A stretch of 64,000 bases of DNA from Kosakonia oryziphila (GCF_900094795.1 NZ_FMBC01000019.1:18710-82709); one strand, 5' to 3'. Shown: positions 28,193-38,606, counted from the first letter of the stretch. Notes: generated by a model from the sequence alone, not told the origin. Numbers and translations are program-made.

Positions 28193-30355
28193 ATGGACGT
28201 TTCTTATCTGCTCGACAGCCTCAATGACAAACAGCGCGACGCCGTAGCCGCAGAGCGCAGCAATATGCTGGTGCTGGCCGGGGCAGGGAGCGGTAAGACG
28301 CGCGTGCTGGTACACCGTATCGCCTGGCTAATGACCGTGGATAACTGTTCGCCATACTCGATCATGGCGGTCACCTTTACCAATAAAGCAGCGGCGGAAA
28401 TGCGTCATCGTATCGGCCAGTTGATGGGCACCTCGCAGGGCGGAATGTGGGTGGGCACGTTCCACGGGCTGGCGCACCGCTTGTTGCGGGCGCACCACAT
28501 GGATGCCAACCTGCCGCAGGATTTCCAGATCCTCGACAGTGAAGATCAGCTCCGGCTGCTGAAACGCCTGATCAAAGCGATGAATCTGGATGAGAAGCAG
28601 TGGCCGCCGCGTCAGGCGATGTGGTATATCAACGGCCAGAAAGATGAGGGCATCCGTCCGCATCATATCCAGAGTTTCGGTAATCCGGTTGAGCAGACCT
28701 GGCAGAAAGTTTATCAGGCTTACCAGGAGGCCTGTGATCGCGCCGGGCTGGTGGATTTTGCCGAGCTGTTGCTACGTGCCCATGAGCTGTGGCTGAACAA
28801 ACCGCATATTTTGCAGCACTATCGTGAACGCTTTACCAATATCCTGGTGGATGAATTTCAGGATACCAACAACATTCAGTATGCATGGATCCGCCTGCTG
28901 GCTGGCGACACCGGCAAAGTGATGATCGTCGGTGACGATGATCAGTCCATTTACGGTTGGCGCGGCGCCCAGGTAGAAAACATCCAGCGCTTCCTGAAAG
29001 ATTTCCCTGGCGCGCAGACTATTCGGCTGGAGCAGAACTACCGCTCCACCAGTAATATCCTTAGCGCCGCTAACGCCCTGATTGAGAACAATAATGGGCG
29101 TCTGGGGAAAAAACTGTGGACCGACGGCATCGATGGCGAGCCGATTTCACTCTATTGTGCATTCAATGAGCTGGACGAAGCGCGCTTTGTCGTAAACCGT
29201 ATCAAAGCCTGGCAGGACAACGGCGGACAACTGACGCAGTGCGCTATTCTCTATCGCAGCAACGCCCAGTCGCGCGTGCTGGAAGAGGCGCTGTTGCAGG
29301 CCAGTATGCCGTACCGCATTTATGGCGGTATGCGATTCTTTGAACGTCAGGAGATTAAAGATGCTCTCTCCTATCTGCGTTTGATCGCCAACCGCAATGA
29401 TGATGCCGCGTTTGAGCGCGTAGTGAATACGCCGACGCGCGGCATTGGCGATCGCACGCTGGATGTTGTGCGCCAGACGTCCCGCGATCGCCAGTTGACG
29501 CTGTGGCAGGCGACGCGCGAGTTATTACAGGAAAAAGCGCTGGCGGGCCGTGCTGCAAGCGCCCTGCAACGCTTCCTGGAACTGATTGACGCGCTGGCCC
29601 AGGAAACGGCCGATATGCCGCTGCATGTGCAAACCGACCGGGTGGTGAACGACTCTGGTCTGCGCATGATGTATGAGCAGGAGAAGGGCGAGAAAGGCCA
29701 GACGCGTATTGAGAACTTAGAGGAACTGGTCACCGCTACGCGGCAGTTCAGCTACAACGAAGAAGATGAAGATTTGATGCCGCTACAGGCATTTCTCTCC
29801 CATGCCGCTCTGGAGGCGGGTGAAGGGCAGGCGGATAGCTGGCAGGATGCGGTGCAGCTTATGACGCTGCACTCGGCAAAAGGTCTCGAATTCCCGCAGG
29901 TCTTTATCGTTGGCATGGAAGAGGGCATGTTTCCGAGCCAGATGTCGCTGGATGAGGGGGGCCGTCTGGAAGAGGAGCGCCGCCTGGCGTATGTCGGCGT
30001 GACGCGCGCGATGCAGAAATTAACCTTAACCTACGCCGAAACGCGCCGTCTGTACGGGAAAGAGGTTTATCACCGCCCTTCACGCTTTATCGGCGAGCTG
30101 CCGGAAGAGTGTGTGGAAGAGGTGCGTTTACGCGCCAGCATCAGCCGCCCGGTAAGCCATCAGCGCATGGGAACGCCAGCCGCACAGAGCGATACCGGCT
30201 ATAAACTCGGTCAGCGCGTGCGCCATGCGAAGTTTGGCGAAGGTACGGTAGTGAACATGGAAGGCAGCGGTGAACACAGCCGTTTGCAGGTGGCTTTCCA
30301 GGGGCAGGGTATTAAATGGCTGGTGGCCGCCTATGCGAAGCTTGAAACTGTCTAA
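28193..30355 (+). CDS. uvrD: DNA helicase II UvrD
   Basis: A 3'-5' superfamily 1 helicase for nucleotide excision repair, mismatch repair and removal of RecA filaments. The 720 residues match E. coli. Motifs are Walker A GAGSGKT (30-36), DEFQDTN (motif II), GDDDQSIYGWRGA (motif III) and LMTLHSAKGLEF near 555. The C-terminus ends in the Tudor-like segment GQRVRHAKFGEGTVVNMEG, which binds RNA polymerase in UvrD/PcrA proteins. It is SOS-induced through the upstream LexA box. Confidence 0.98.
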   Translation: MDVSYLLDSLNDKQRDAVAAERSNMLVLAGAGSGKTRVLVHRIAWLMTVDNCSPYSIMAVTFTNKAAAEMRHRIGQLMGTSQGGMWVGTFHGLAHRLLRAHHMDANLPQDFQILDSEDQLRLLKRLIKAMNLDEKQWPPRQAMWYINGQKDEGIRPHHIQSFGNPVEQTWQKVYQAYQEACDRAGLVDFAELLLRAHELWLNKPHILQHYRERFTNILVDEFQDTNNIQYAWIRLLAGDTGKVMIVGDDDQSIYGWRGAQVENIQRFLKDFPGAQTIRLEQNYRSTSNILSAANALIENNNGRLGKKLWTDGIDGEPISLYCAFNELDEARFVVNRIKAWQDNGGQLTQCAILYRSNAQSRVLEEALLQASMPYRIYGGMRFFERQEIKDALSYLRLIANRNDDAAFERVVNTPTRGIGDRTLDVVRQTSRDRQLTLWQATRELLQEKALAGRAASALQRFLELIDALAQETADMPLHVQTDRVVNDSGLRMMYEQEKGEKGQTRIENLEELVTATRQFSYNEEDEDLMPLQAFLSHAALEAGEGQADSWQDAVQLMTLHSAKGLEFPQVFIVGMEEGMFPSQMSLDEGGRLEEERRLAYVGVTRAMQKLTLTYAETRRLYGKEVYHRPSRFIGELPEECVEEVRLRASISRPVSHQRMGTPAAQSDTGYKLGQRVRHAKFGEGTVVNMEGSGEHSRLQVAFQGQGIKWLVAAYAKLETV

Positions 30356-30503
30356 CATTCAGAAAAATATCATTATTTTGTAATAATCTGCTAGCCTTAT
30401 ACGTTGAGGGGCAAATATTGCTCTTTCGCGTTTCGTTGCGTGTTGACGCCTTCTGAGTGCTGGCGTAACATGCGCGCACGAACACGCTAAGAGGACATTC
30501 GCC

Positions 30504-30560
30504 TTGGACACACCCAGTAGATACTGGCTCAATCTCCTGTTTCACAGGAACAATTCCTAA
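30504..30560 (+). CDS. corL: corL-type leader peptide of corA
   Basis: An 18-codon ORF with a TTG start (30504) sits eight bases after a good Shine-Dalgarno, AAGAGGA. It encodes LDTPSRYWLNLLFHRNNS and ends in TAA at the foot of a hairpin. In Salmonella the leader peptide corL couples its translation to Rho-dependent termination before corA, tuned by Mg2+. Position, size, ribosome binding site and overlapping hairpin agree with that model. The rest of the 358-bp uvrD-corA gap holds no other gene. Confidence 0.65.
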   Translation: MDTPSRYWLNLLFHRNNS

Positions 30561-30587
30561 GGCTATTTTCTCATGCTGATAGCCTTA
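30558..30587 (+). promoter_or_regulatory. corA leader hairpin overlapping the corL stop
   Basis: TAAGGCTAT (30558-30566) and ATAGCCTTA (30579-30587) form a perfect 9-bp stem whose first three bases are the corL stop codon. A ribosome ending corL would melt it, which gives a plausible translation-coupled switch. Confidence 0.65.
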
Positions 30588-30713
30588 GAGGTTGTCAGCG
30601 ACCTGCATGTTTTCCCGTCGCGCTGAGTCAGGCTGTTGAATGGTCTGAAACCCAATTCGTTTCTTGTGTGCCCACCGAACTGTCCGATATTTTTTGCACT
30701 GGGAGTCCCGGCC

Positions 30714-31664
30714 ATGCTGAGCGCATTTCAACTGGAAAACAATCGCTTAACCCGTCTTGAGGCTGACGAAATTAAACACCTCGCCAGCTCGGTTTGGGTT
30801 GATTTGGTCGAGCCGGACGAAGACGAACGAACCCGTGTGCAAATGGAATTGGGTCAGAACCTGGCCACCCGCCCTGAACTGGAAGACATCGAAGCCTCCG
30901 CGCGTTTTTTCGAGGACGAAGACGGGCTGCACATCCACTCCTTCTTCTTTTTTGAAGATGCTGAAGATCACGCCGGTAACTCAACGGTGGCATTCACCAT
31001 TCGCGAAGGTCGCTTGTTTACGCTGCGTGAGCGCGAATTACCCGCGTTTCGGCTCTACCGTATGCGCGCCCGCAGCCAGGAGATGGTTGACGGCAATGCC
31101 TATGAACTGCTGCTGGATCTGTTCGAAACTAAAATCGAACAGCTGGCGGATGAGATCGAAAACATCTACAGCGACCTGGAAAAGCTGAGCCGCGTTATTA
31201 TGGAAGGCCAGCAGGGCGATGAATATGACGACGCGCTTTCAACGCTGGCGGAGCAGGAAGACATCGGCTGGAAGGTGCGCTTGTGTCTGATGGATACCCA
31301 GCGTGCGCTGAACTTTCTTGTGCGCAAGGCGCGTTTACCGGCTGGTCAACTGGAGCAGGCGCGCGAGATCCTGCGCGATATCGAATCTCTGCTGCCGCAT
31401 AATGAATCCCTGTTCCAGAAGGTGAACTTCCTGATGCAGGCGGCGATGGGGTTCATCAATATCGAGCAGAACCGCATCATTAAAATCTTCTCGGTCGTTT
31501 CCGTGGTGTTCCTGCCGCCGACGCTGGTGGCCTCCAGCTACGGAATGAACTTTGAATTTATGCCCGAGCTGCACTGGAGCTTCGGCTACCCTGGCGCGAT
31601 TGTCTTTATGATCCTCGCCGGTCTGGCACCGTATCTCTACTTCAAGCGCCGCAACTGGCTATAA
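30714..31664 (+). CDS. corA: Magnesium/cobalt/nickel transporter CorA
   Basis: Pentameric inner-membrane channel for Mg2+. The 316 residues comprise a large acidic cytoplasmic domain, two C-terminal helices, and the selectivity motif [10 protein letters not shown] near residue 280 between them, ending FKRRNWL. The frame opens at 30636, but ATG 30714 gives [16 protein letters not shown] and the E. coli length. A long leader with corL and a hairpin precedes it, and an intrinsic terminator follows. Confidence 0.97.
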   Translation: MLSAFQLENNRLTRLEADEIKHLASSVWVDLVEPDEDERTRVQMELGQNLATRPELEDIEASARFFEDEDGLHIHSFFFFEDAEDHAGNSTVAFTIREGRLFTLRERELPAFRLYRMRARSQEMVDGNAYELLLDLFETKIEQLADEIENIYSDLEKLSRVIMEGQQGDEYDDALSTLAEQEDIGWKVRLCLMDTQRALNFLVRKARLPAGQLEQAREILRDIESLLPHNESLFQKVNFLMQAAMGFINIEQNRIIKIFSVVSVVFLPPTLVASSYGMNFEFMPELHWSFGYPGAIVFMILAGLAPYLYFKRRNWL

Positions 31665-31670
31665 GACAAC

Positions 31671-31697
31671 GGGCGGCGCTGCCGCCCTTGTTCATTT
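31671..31697 (+). terminator. Intrinsic terminator of corA
   Basis: GGGCGGC (31671-31677), loop GCT and GCCGCCC (31681-31687) are followed by TTGTTCATTTT. The stem is strong and the U-run broken. Confidence 0.65.
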
Positions 31698-31754
31698 TGA
31701 TTGGATTGCGCGCGCCGCTTCAGCATATGGGGAAGAGGCGACACCAACTTTCCA

Positions 31755-32651
31755 TCATACGTTTTTGCGTAAACCACGCTGTGTGTATACCGCGTCCATA
31801 ATAAAAATCGCCAGCGCCAGCCAGATAAAACCAAAGGTCACCATCTTATCCGGCCCCGGATGCTCGCCATAGAAAGCAACGGCCAGCAGGAACATCAGTG
31901 TTGGGCCGATATACTGGAAAAAACCCAGCGTCGATAAACGCAAACGCATTGCCGCTCCGGTAAAACACAGCAGAGGAACCGTCGTAACTACACCTGCGGC
32001 CATCAACAGCAAGTTCAGCGACAGGCTGTTTTGCCCCATATGGCTGGTTGGGCTATCTGTGATGCCAAATAGCCACACCGCCGCAACCGGCAATAACCAC
32101 AGCGTTTCTACCAGCATGCCGGTTTGCGCATCAACAGCTATTTTTTTGCGCAGCAGGCCGTAAAAAGCAAAACTAAATGCCAGACCGAGCGCAATGATCG
32201 GCAGCGAGCCAAACGTCCACAGTTGCACCAGTACACCGATGGCAGCCAGCAGTACCGCCAGCCATTGCATACGGCGGAAACGCTCACCCAAAAACAGCAT
32301 CCCCAGCAGAATGTTCACCAGTGGATTAATAAAGTAACCCAGACTGGCTTCCAGCATATGGTTGTGGTTCACCGCCCAGATAAACAGCAGCCAGTTGCCG
32401 CCAACCAGTACGGCGGAGATGCCCAGCAGCAGGATCTTTTTCGGCGTTTGCAGCAACGTTTTTACGTTGCTCCACTGACGGCTGGCGCTGATCAACGCCA
32501 GCATAAAAAAGAAGGACCAGATGACGCGGTGAGTGAGAATTTCGTCAGCCGGTACGTACCAAATCACTTTGAAATAGGCCGGGGCAACCCCCCAAATGAA
32601 ATAAGCGGCCAGGGCGAGTAACACGCCCTGCCGCGTCTGTTTTGCATCCAT
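31755..32651 (-). CDS. rarD: EamA-family transporter RarD
   Basis: The 298 residues hold about ten transmembrane helices, an inverted repeat of two EamA (DUF6) domains, and the RarD start GVLLALAAYFIWGVAPAYFK. It is a predicted drug/metabolite transporter. The name came from a chloramphenicol-sensitive phenotype, and no substrate is firmly known. In E. coli, yigF and yigG lie between corA and rarD. Here the genes are convergent and only 90 bp apart. Confidence 0.93.
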   Translation of the reverse strand: MDAKQTRQGVLLALAAYFIWGVAPAYFKVIWYVPADEILTHRVIWSFFFMLALISASRQWSNVKTLLQTPKKILLLGISAVLVGGNWLLFIWAVNHNHMLEASLGYFINPLVNILLGMLFLGERFRRMQWLAVLLAAIGVLVQLWTFGSLPIIALGLAFSFAFYGLLRKKIAVDAQTGMLVETLWLLPVAAVWLFGITDSPTSHMGQNSLSLNLLLMAAGVVTTVPLLCFTGAAMRLRLSTLGFFQYIGPTLMFLLAVAFYGEHPGPDKMVTFGFIWLALAIFIMDAVYTQRGLRKNV

Positions 32652-32706
32652 CGGGAAAACTCTTTGCTGAAAAGTAATTGTATGTTACCCGTTTTTTACA
32701 AGAGCC

Positions 32707-33174
32707 TCACCCCACCATATAGGTAGCTGTGGCGCTGGCGATGTGCAGTTGATCCTCATTATGCAGCTCTACGCGGGCGACGGCGACTTTATTGCCCGCA
32801 CGCAACAAACTACTGCTGGCAGTAAAGCGCGTGCCGCGCCCGGGCCGCAGATAATCGACACGTAAATCAATAGTACCCATGCGCGACAAACGCTGGCGCA
32901 GCTCCTCTTCGCTAATAGTGTCATGGCGAGTTAACGTACTGCCAACGCAAACCAGACCTGCGGCGACATCCAGCGCTGAAGCGATTACGCCGCCATGTAA
33001 AATGCTTTGCGCCCAGTTACCCACCATCATTGGCTGATTAGTAAATTTCAACTCCGCATACTCTTTTTCATAACGTTCCAGCTCAAGACCTAACGCACGG
33101 TTAAACGGCATGTGATAAACAAAAATCTCGCCCACCAGTTTAAGGGCCTGATCGGCTGTGAGAACGGCTGACAT
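32707..33174 (-). CDS. yigI: Hotdog-fold acyl-CoA thioesterase YigI
   Basis: The 155 residues are of the PaaI/YigI family. The hotdog helix region [18 protein letters not shown] carries the usual catalytic aspartate in place of the histidine/glutamate of other families. It probably hydrolyses medium or long acyl-CoA, and the E. coli protein has been reported to do so, but the sequence alone does not fix the substrate. It is divergent from pldA across 158 bp. Confidence 0.88.
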   Translation of the reverse strand: MSAVLTADQALKLVGEIFVYHMPFNRALGLELERYEKEYAELKFTNQPMMVGNWAQSILHGGVIASALDVAAGLVCVGSTLTRHDTISEEELRQRLSRMGTIDLRVDYLRPGRGTRFTASSSLLRAGNKVAVARVELHNEDQLHIASATATYMVG

Positions 33175-33332
33175 AGTAATCTGATCCGATGTGTTAATGA
33201 GGTGTTGATTTTATGCCTGTTATTTGTTGAGTTCCAGTTTGAGAATCGATACCTGCGCAGTGACTCTTAAATATGTAGAATACTTTCGGTAACTTATTCA
33301 ATTCAACAATATGATTCGGGAGCATAAAACCG

Positions 33333-34202
33333 ATGCGGACCTCTCTGGGTTGGTTTTTCGCAGTACTTGCGCTGCCTTTTATGGCATACGCACAAGAAGC
33401 TACGGTAAAGGAGGTTCATGATGCCCCCGCCGTGCGCGGCAGTATCATCGCCAATTTATTGCAGGATCACGATAATCCTTTCACGCTTTATCCTTATGAC
33501 ACCAACTACGTGATCTATACCGATACCAGCGATCTGAACAAAGATGCAATTCGCTCCTATAACTGGTCTGATAATGCGCGTAAGGACGAAGTGAAGTTCC
33601 AGCTCAGCCTGGCGTTTCCTCTGTGGCGCGGAATTCTGGGGCCTAATTCTGTTTTTGGCGCTTCCTATACGCAGAAATCCTGGTGGCAGCTCTCCAATAG
33701 TGCCGAGTCATCGCCGTTCCGCGAAACCAACTACGAGCCGCAACTTTTCCTCGGTTTCGCCACCGATTATGAGTTTGCTGGCTGGACGTTACGCGATGTG
33801 GAGATGGGTTATAACCATGATTCAAACGGCCGCTCCGACCCGACGTCGCGTAGTTGGAACCGCATCTACACCCGCCTGATGGCGCAAAACGGCAACTGGA
33901 TGGTTGAGGTGAAGCCCTGGTATGTGGTGGGTTCCACCAACGATAACCCGGATATCACCAAATACATGGGCTATTACCAGTTGAAGATTGGTTATCAACT
34001 GGGTGAGGCAATCCTCAGCGCCAAAGGGCAGTACAACTGGAATACCGGCTACGGCGGTGCGGAAATCGGCATCAGCTATCCGATAACCCGACACGTCCGG
34101 TTTTACACCCAGGTATACAGCGGCTACGGCGAATCATTGATTGACTATAATTTCAATCAAACTCGTGTTGGTGTGGGTGTAATGCTTAACGATCTGTTTT
34201 AA
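33333..34202 (+). CDS. pldA: Outer membrane phospholipase A
   Basis: The 289 residues comprise a signal peptide ending AYA-QEA near residue 20, then a 12-stranded beta barrel closing with Phe (LNDLF). The catalytic centre is seen in GYNHDSNGRSDPTSRSWNR, with His, Ser and the downstream Asn of the His-Ser-Asn triad. OMPLA is a Ca2+-dependent dimer that degrades phospholipids misplaced in the outer leaflet. A terminator separates it from recQ. Confidence 0.97.
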   Translation: MRTSLGWFFAVLALPFMAYAQEATVKEVHDAPAVRGSIIANLLQDHDNPFTLYPYDTNYVIYTDTSDLNKDAIRSYNWSDNARKDEVKFQLSLAFPLWRGILGPNSVFGASYTQKSWWQLSNSAESSPFRETNYEPQLFLGFATDYEFAGWTLRDVEMGYNHDSNGRSDPTSRSWNRIYTRLMAQNGNWMVEVKPWYVVGSTNDNPDITKYMGYYQLKIGYQLGEAILSAKGQYNWNTGYGGAEIGISYPITRHVRFYTQVYSGYGESLIDYNFNQTRVGVGVMLNDLF

Positions 34203-34220
34203 GCATTGCAGTTTCTGTCG

Positions 34221-34250
34221 CAGGCGCTGAAAATAGCGCCTGTTTTTATT
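34221..34250 (+). terminator. Intrinsic terminator of pldA
   Basis: CAGGCGCT (34221-34228), loop GAAAAT and AGCGCCTG (34235-34242), then TTTTTATTT. It lies only 20 bp before the recQ start. Confidence 0.9.
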
Positions 34251-34269
34251 TCAGGCTAATGGGGTCATT

Positions 34270-36096
34270 GTGGCGCAGGCGGAAGTATTGAATCAGGAAT
34301 CGCTGGCTAAGCAGGTCTTGCAGGAGACCTTCGGCTATCAGCAATTCCGCCCGGGCCAGCAGGATATTATCAATACCGTACTGAGCGGCCGCGACTGTCT
34401 GGTGGTGATGCCGACGGGCGGCGGAAAATCCCTGTGTTACCAAATTCCGGCGCTGGTGTTGCGGGGACTGACGGTGGTGGTTTCGCCGCTGATCTCACTA
34501 ATGAAAGATCAGGTCGACCAGCTCCTTGCCAACGGCGTTGCGGCGGCGTGCCTGAACTCTACTCAAAGCCGTGAGCAGCAGTTTGAAGTGATTAACGGCT
34601 GTCGCAACGGTCAGATCCGTCTGCTTTATATCGCGCCCGAGCGCCTGATGCTCGACAACTTCCTTGACCAGTTGCGCCAGTGGAATCCGGTGCTGTTGGC
34701 CGTTGACGAAGCGCACTGTATTTCCCAGTGGGGGCACGATTTCCGCCCGGAATACGCCGCGCTTGGCCACCTGCGCCAGATGCTGCCGTCCGTGCCTTTT
34801 ATGGCACTGACCGCGACGGCTGATGACACAACCCGCCGCGACATAGAGCGTTTGCTTGGCCTTAACGATCCGCTGATCCAGGTCAGCAGCTTCGACCGGC
34901 CGAATATTCGCTACATGTTGATGGAAAAGTTTAAGCCGCTCGATCAGCTGCTGCGTTATGTGCAGGAGCAACGCGGCAAGTGCGGCATCATTTATTGCAA
35001 TAGCCGGGCGAAGGTTGAAGACACCGCCGAGCGTCTGCAAAGCCGTGGTTTCAGCGCGGCGGCTTATCATGCCGGGCTGGATAACGAACGGCGTGCACGG
35101 GTGCAGGAGCAGTTCCAGCGCGACGATTTACAAATTGTGGTGGCAACCGTGGCGTTCGGCATGGGCATTAACAAGCCCAACGTACGTTTCGTGGTGCATT
35201 TCGACATCCCGCGTAATATTGAATCCTATTATCAGGAAACCGGTCGCGCCGGGCGTGACGGCCTGCCTGCGGAAGCAATGCTGTTCTACGATCCGGCTGA
35301 TATGGCGTGGCTGCGCCGTTGTCTGGAGGATAAACCGGCCGGGCCATTGCAGGATATTGAGCGGCACAAGCTCAATGCGATGGGCGCGTTTGCTGAAGCG
35401 CAAACTTGTCGTCGTCTGGTGCTGCTCAACTATTTCGGCGAAGGACGACAAGAGCCTTGCGGTAACTGCGACATTTGCCTCGATCCGCCGCGCCAGTACG
35501 ATGGTTTGCAGGACGCGCAAAAAGCGTTATCGGCCATTTATCGCGTTAATCAGCGTTTCGGTATGGGTTATGTGGTGGAAGTGCTGCGCGGTGCGAACAA
35601 TCAGCGTATCCGCGAATACGGTCACGATAAATTACCGGTGTATGGTATTGGCCGCGAGCAGAGCCATGAACACTGGGTAAGCGTAATCCGCCAGCTTATC
35701 CACATGGGATTTGCTACCCAGAATATAGCTCAGCATTCTGCGCTTCAGTTAACGGAAGCAGCGCGTCCGCTGCTGCGTGGTGAAGCACCGCTGATGCTGG
35801 CGGTGCCACGAATGGTGGCGCTTAAGCCAAAAGTGATGCAGAAAGCAGCCATCGGCAATTACGATCGCAAGCTGTTCGCCAAGCTGCGTAAATTGCGAAA
35901 AGCGATTGCCGACGAAGAGAATATCCCGCCTTATGTGGTGTTTAACGATGCAACGCTGATTGAGATGGCCGAGCAGATGCCGCTTTCTCCGGGGGAAATG
36001 CTCAGCGTGAACGGCGTGGGAACGCGCAAACTTGAGCGTTTTGGCCAGGAATTTATGGCGCTCATCCGCGCGCATGTCGACGGCGACGAAGAGTAG
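34270..36096 (+). CDS. recQ: ATP-dependent DNA helicase RecQ
   Basis: A 3'-5' helicase of the RecF pathway. The 608 residues comprise Walker A MPTGGGKS (47-54), [18 protein letters not shown] (DEAH), GRAGRDG, zinc-binding cysteines in PCGNCDIC, a winged-helix RQC domain and a C-terminal HRDC domain. The start is GTG at 34270 (MAQAEVLN), as in E. coli. The leader is very short after the pldA terminator, so its promoter probably lies within or before that hairpin. Confidence 0.97.
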   Translation: MAQAEVLNQESLAKQVLQETFGYQQFRPGQQDIINTVLSGRDCLVVMPTGGGKSLCYQIPALVLRGLTVVVSPLISLMKDQVDQLLANGVAAACLNSTQSREQQFEVINGCRNGQIRLLYIAPERLMLDNFLDQLRQWNPVLLAVDEAHCISQWGHDFRPEYAALGHLRQMLPSVPFMALTATADDTTRRDIERLLGLNDPLIQVSSFDRPNIRYMLMEKFKPLDQLLRYVQEQRGKCGIIYCNSRAKVEDTAERLQSRGFSAAAYHAGLDNERRARVQEQFQRDDLQIVVATVAFGMGINKPNVRFVVHFDIPRNIESYYQETGRAGRDGLPAEAMLFYDPADMAWLRRCLEDKPAGPLQDIERHKLNAMGAFAEAQTCRRLVLLNYFGEGRQEPCGNCDICLDPPRQYDGLQDAQKALSAIYRVNQRFGMGYVVEVLRGANNQRIREYGHDKLPVYGIGREQSHEHWVSVIRQLIHMGFATQNIAQHSALQLTEAARPLLRGEAPLMLAVPRMVALKPKVMQKAAIGNYDRKLFAKLRKLRKAIADEENIPPYVVFNDATLIEMAEQMPLSPGEMLSVNGVGTRKLERFGQEFMALIRAHVDGDEE

Positions 36097-36159
36097 TTTT
36101 AGCGGTCGAAAAGTGCCAGGATAGTCACTCACTGAATCATCTTCCCGCAGGTTCTCTCT

Positions 36160-36783
36160 ATGTTGATGTTATTTCTTACCGTGGCGTTGGTGCATATTGT
36201 TGCCCTGATGAGCCCCGGCCCGGATTTCTTCTTCGTTTCGCAAACCGCCGTTAGCCGCTCGCGCAAAGAGGCGATGATGGGTGTGTTCGGTATCACCTGT
36301 GGTGTAATGGTGTGGGCTGGCGTGGCGCTGCTCGGCCTGAATCTGATCCTTGAAAAAATGGCATGGTTGCACAGCATTATTATGGTCGGCGGCGGTCTTT
36401 ATCTGTGCTGGATGGGCTATCAGATGCTGCGTGGCGCGCTGAAGAAAGATAAAAAACCGGTTGATGCGCCGAAAGTGGAGCTGGCGACCAGCAGCGGCCG
36501 CAGTTTTCTGAAAGGGTTACTGACCAATCTGGCAAACCCGAAAGCGATCATCTACTTCGGCTCGGTGTTTTCACTGTTTGTCGGCGATAGCGTCGGCACC
36601 AGTGCGCGCTGGGGTATTTTTGTGCTGATTGCGCTGGAAACGCTGGCCTGGTTTACCATCGTGGCCAGCTTGTTTGCGCTGCCGGCAATGCGTCGCGGTT
36701 ATCAGCGTCTGGCGAAATGGATTGACGGTTTTGCTGGCGCGCTGTTTGCCGGCTTCGGCATTCACCTGATTATCTCCCGTTGA
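36160..36783 (+). CDS. rhtC: Threonine exporter RhtC (LysE family)
   Basis: The 207 residues form about six hydrophobic segments. The LysE/RhtB signature is near the start (HIVALMSPGPDFFFVSQTAV), and GLLTNLANPKAIIYFGSVF is the second family hallmark. It exports threonine and reduces its intracellular level. It follows recQ and is convergent with rhtB across a REP pair. Confidence 0.95.
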   Translation: MLMLFLTVALVHIVALMSPGPDFFFVSQTAVSRSRKEAMMGVFGITCGVMVWAGVALLGLNLILEKMAWLHSIIMVGGGLYLCWMGYQMLRGALKKDKKPVDAPKVELATSSGRSFLKGLLTNLANPKAIIYFGSVFSLFVGDSVGTSARWGIFVLIALETLAWFTIVASLFALPAMRRGYQRLAKWIDGFAGALFAGFGIHLIISR

Positions 36784-36790
36784 GTTCATC

Positions 36791-36860
36791 TGCCGGAGGG
36801 TGTTTCGTTATCCGGTATGCTGATTTTCAGGCCCGGTAAGCTCAGCGCCACCGGGCATCT
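36791..36860. repeat. REP pair (BIME) between rhtC and rhtB
   Basis: GCCGGAGGG...TTATCCGG lies at 36792-36815 and GCCCGGTAAGC...GCGCCACCGGGC at 36831-36855, in opposite orientations. They fill the 80-bp gap between two convergent genes and may end both transcripts. Confidence 0.75.
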
Positions 36861-36863
36861 GCC

Positions 36864-37484
36864 TCAGGCGTGGCGGGCGGATGCCAGCAATGCGCCAACC
36901 AGCACAAACAGCGATCCAAATACCTTATTCAGCGCCTTCATCTGGTGCGGCCCTTTGATCCAGCCGGCAATGCGCTGCGCCAGCGTCGCGTAGCCAATCA
37001 TGACAATGATGTCGACGATGATCGTTGTGACCCCAAGCACCACATACTGCATCACCTGCGGCTGATGTGGCACAATAAATTGCGGGAACAAGGCGGCAAG
37101 AAAAACGATGCTTTTCGGGTTGGTCAGGTTAACGAATACCGCCCGCTTAAACAGCCGACCGCGCGACTGGGTTTTCGCCAGCGTATTGAGATCGATAGCG
37201 CCTGCGGCGCGCCACTGCTGAATACCCAGCCAAATCAGGTAGGCTGCCCCCGCCCATTTCAGTACTTCAAACGCCAGCACGGAACGAGAAAATAGGGTGC
37301 CCAGGCCGACGCCGACCAGCACGATATGAATGCCAAGCCCGGTCTGCAACCCGGCAATAGAAGCCACCGCGCCGCGATAGCCGTAGCCGATGGACGTGGT
37401 CATGGTATTAATCGCGCCGGAACCGGGCGAGAGGCTTAAAATGATTGAGGTCAGTAGATAGGCGAACCACCATTCGAAGGTCAT
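36864..37484 (-). CDS. rhtB: Homoserine/homoserine lactone exporter RhtB
   Basis: The 206 residues are of the LysE/RhtB family with six hydrophobic stretches. The signature is [21 protein letters not shown] near the N-terminus, with [20 protein letters not shown] following. The E. coli protein exports homoserine and its lactone. It is a paralogue of RhtC next door but on the opposite strand, and it diverges from pldB. Confidence 0.95.
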   Translation of the reverse strand: MTFEWWFAYLLTSIILSLSPGSGAINTMTTSIGYGYRGAVASIAGLQTGLGIHIVLVGVGLGTLFSRSVLAFEVLKWAGAAYLIWLGIQQWRAAGAIDLNTLAKTQSRGRLFKRAVFVNLTNPKSIVFLAALFPQFIVPHQPQVMQYVVLGVTTIIVDIIVMIGYATLAQRIAGWIKGPHQMKALNKVFGSLFVLVGALLASARHA

Positions 37485-37592
37485 GAGAAATTCCTGGTTG
37501 TCTGTTTTTATGCCACAATACGCTATTGTCAGTGGATTTTGCTATTGGTCACAAAAAAACGATTTTACATGGCTAACAGGGGCGAAATTGCG

Positions 37593-38585
37593 ATGTTTCG
37601 GCAAAAAACGGCCTGGGAAACCAGAGAAAAAGCGTTCGCAGCATTTACCACGGGGCCGCTAATGGATTTCTGGCGCTCGCGTGAAGAAGCCGTGTTTACT
37701 GGTGTCGATAATGTACCCGTCAGTTTTGTCCGCTTTTGCCATCCTCGCCACGATCGGGTGATTGTGGTTTGTCCGGGCCGTATTGAAAGCTACGTCAAAT
37801 ACGCCGAACTGGCTTACGACCTGTTCTACCTCGGTTACGATGTGTTGATTATCGATCATCGTGGGCAGGGGCGTTCCGGGCGAATGTTGGCGGATACGCA
37901 CCGGGGCCATGTGGTCAACTTTAGCGATTATGTCAATGATTTGGCGGCATTCTGGCAGCAGGAAGTTGCCGACGGGCCCTGGCGCAAACGCTATATCCTG
38001 GCGCATTCGATGGGTGGCGCGATCGCCACGCTCTTCTTACAGCGTTATCCGCATGCCTGTGATGCTATTGCCCTGTGCGCGCCGATGTTCGGAATTATCA
38101 TTCGCCTGCCAGAGTGGATGGTGCGCCCGTTGCTTGACTGGGCGGAAAGCTATCCGCGTCTTCGCGAAAATTACGCTATTGGCACCGGAAGCTGGTGCGC
38201 GCTGCCGTTCGCTATTAACGTGCTGACCCACAGCCGCGAGCGTTACCGGCGCAATCTGCGTTTTTATGCCGACGAACCGACGCTACGTGTGGGCGGCCCT
38301 ACGTGGCACTGGGTGCGCGAGGGCATTCTGGCCGGAGAACATGCGCTGGCAGGGGCGGCAAACGATGACACTCCAACATTGATTATTCAGGCGGAAGAGG
38401 AGCATGTGGTGGATAACCGCATGCAACAACGCTTCTGCGAAATTCGCGCTGCGGCGGGCCATCCTTGTGAAGGGGAAAAACCGTTTGTCATACCCGGCGC
38501 GTACCATGAGATCCTTTTCGAAAAGGACGCTATGCGCTCGGTCGCGCTCAACGCCATCGTCGAATTCTTCGACCGGCATAACTAA
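37593..38585 (+). CDS. pldB: Lysophospholipase L2
   Basis: The 330 residues form an alpha/beta hydrolase with the nucleophile elbow AHSMGGA near 138-144 and a late histidine in GAYHEILFEKDAMR. It removes the remaining acyl chain from lysophospholipids at the inner membrane and has lysophospholipase L2-like transacylase activity. The start is ATG 37593 (MFRQKTAWETREK), aligned with E. coli. An in-frame ATG at 37569 is possible but lacks a better ribosome site. The C-terminus is about ten residues shorter than in E. coli. Confidence 0.93.
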   Translation: MFRQKTAWETREKAFAAFTTGPLMDFWRSREEAVFTGVDNVPVSFVRFCHPRHDRVIVVCPGRIESYVKYAELAYDLFYLGYDVLIIDHRGQGRSGRMLADTHRGHVVNFSDYVNDLAAFWQQEVADGPWRKRYILAHSMGGAIATLFLQRYPHACDAIALCAPMFGIIIRLPEWMVRPLLDWAESYPRLRENYAIGTGSWCALPFAINVLTHSRERYRRNLRFYADEPTLRVGGPTWHWVREGILAGEHALAGAANDDTPTLIIQAEEEHVVDNRMQQRFCEIRAAAGHPCEGEKPFVIPGAYHEILFEKDAMRSVALNAIVEFFDRHN

Positions 38586-38606
38586 TTATTGAGGTAAAAT
38601 TTTCCT

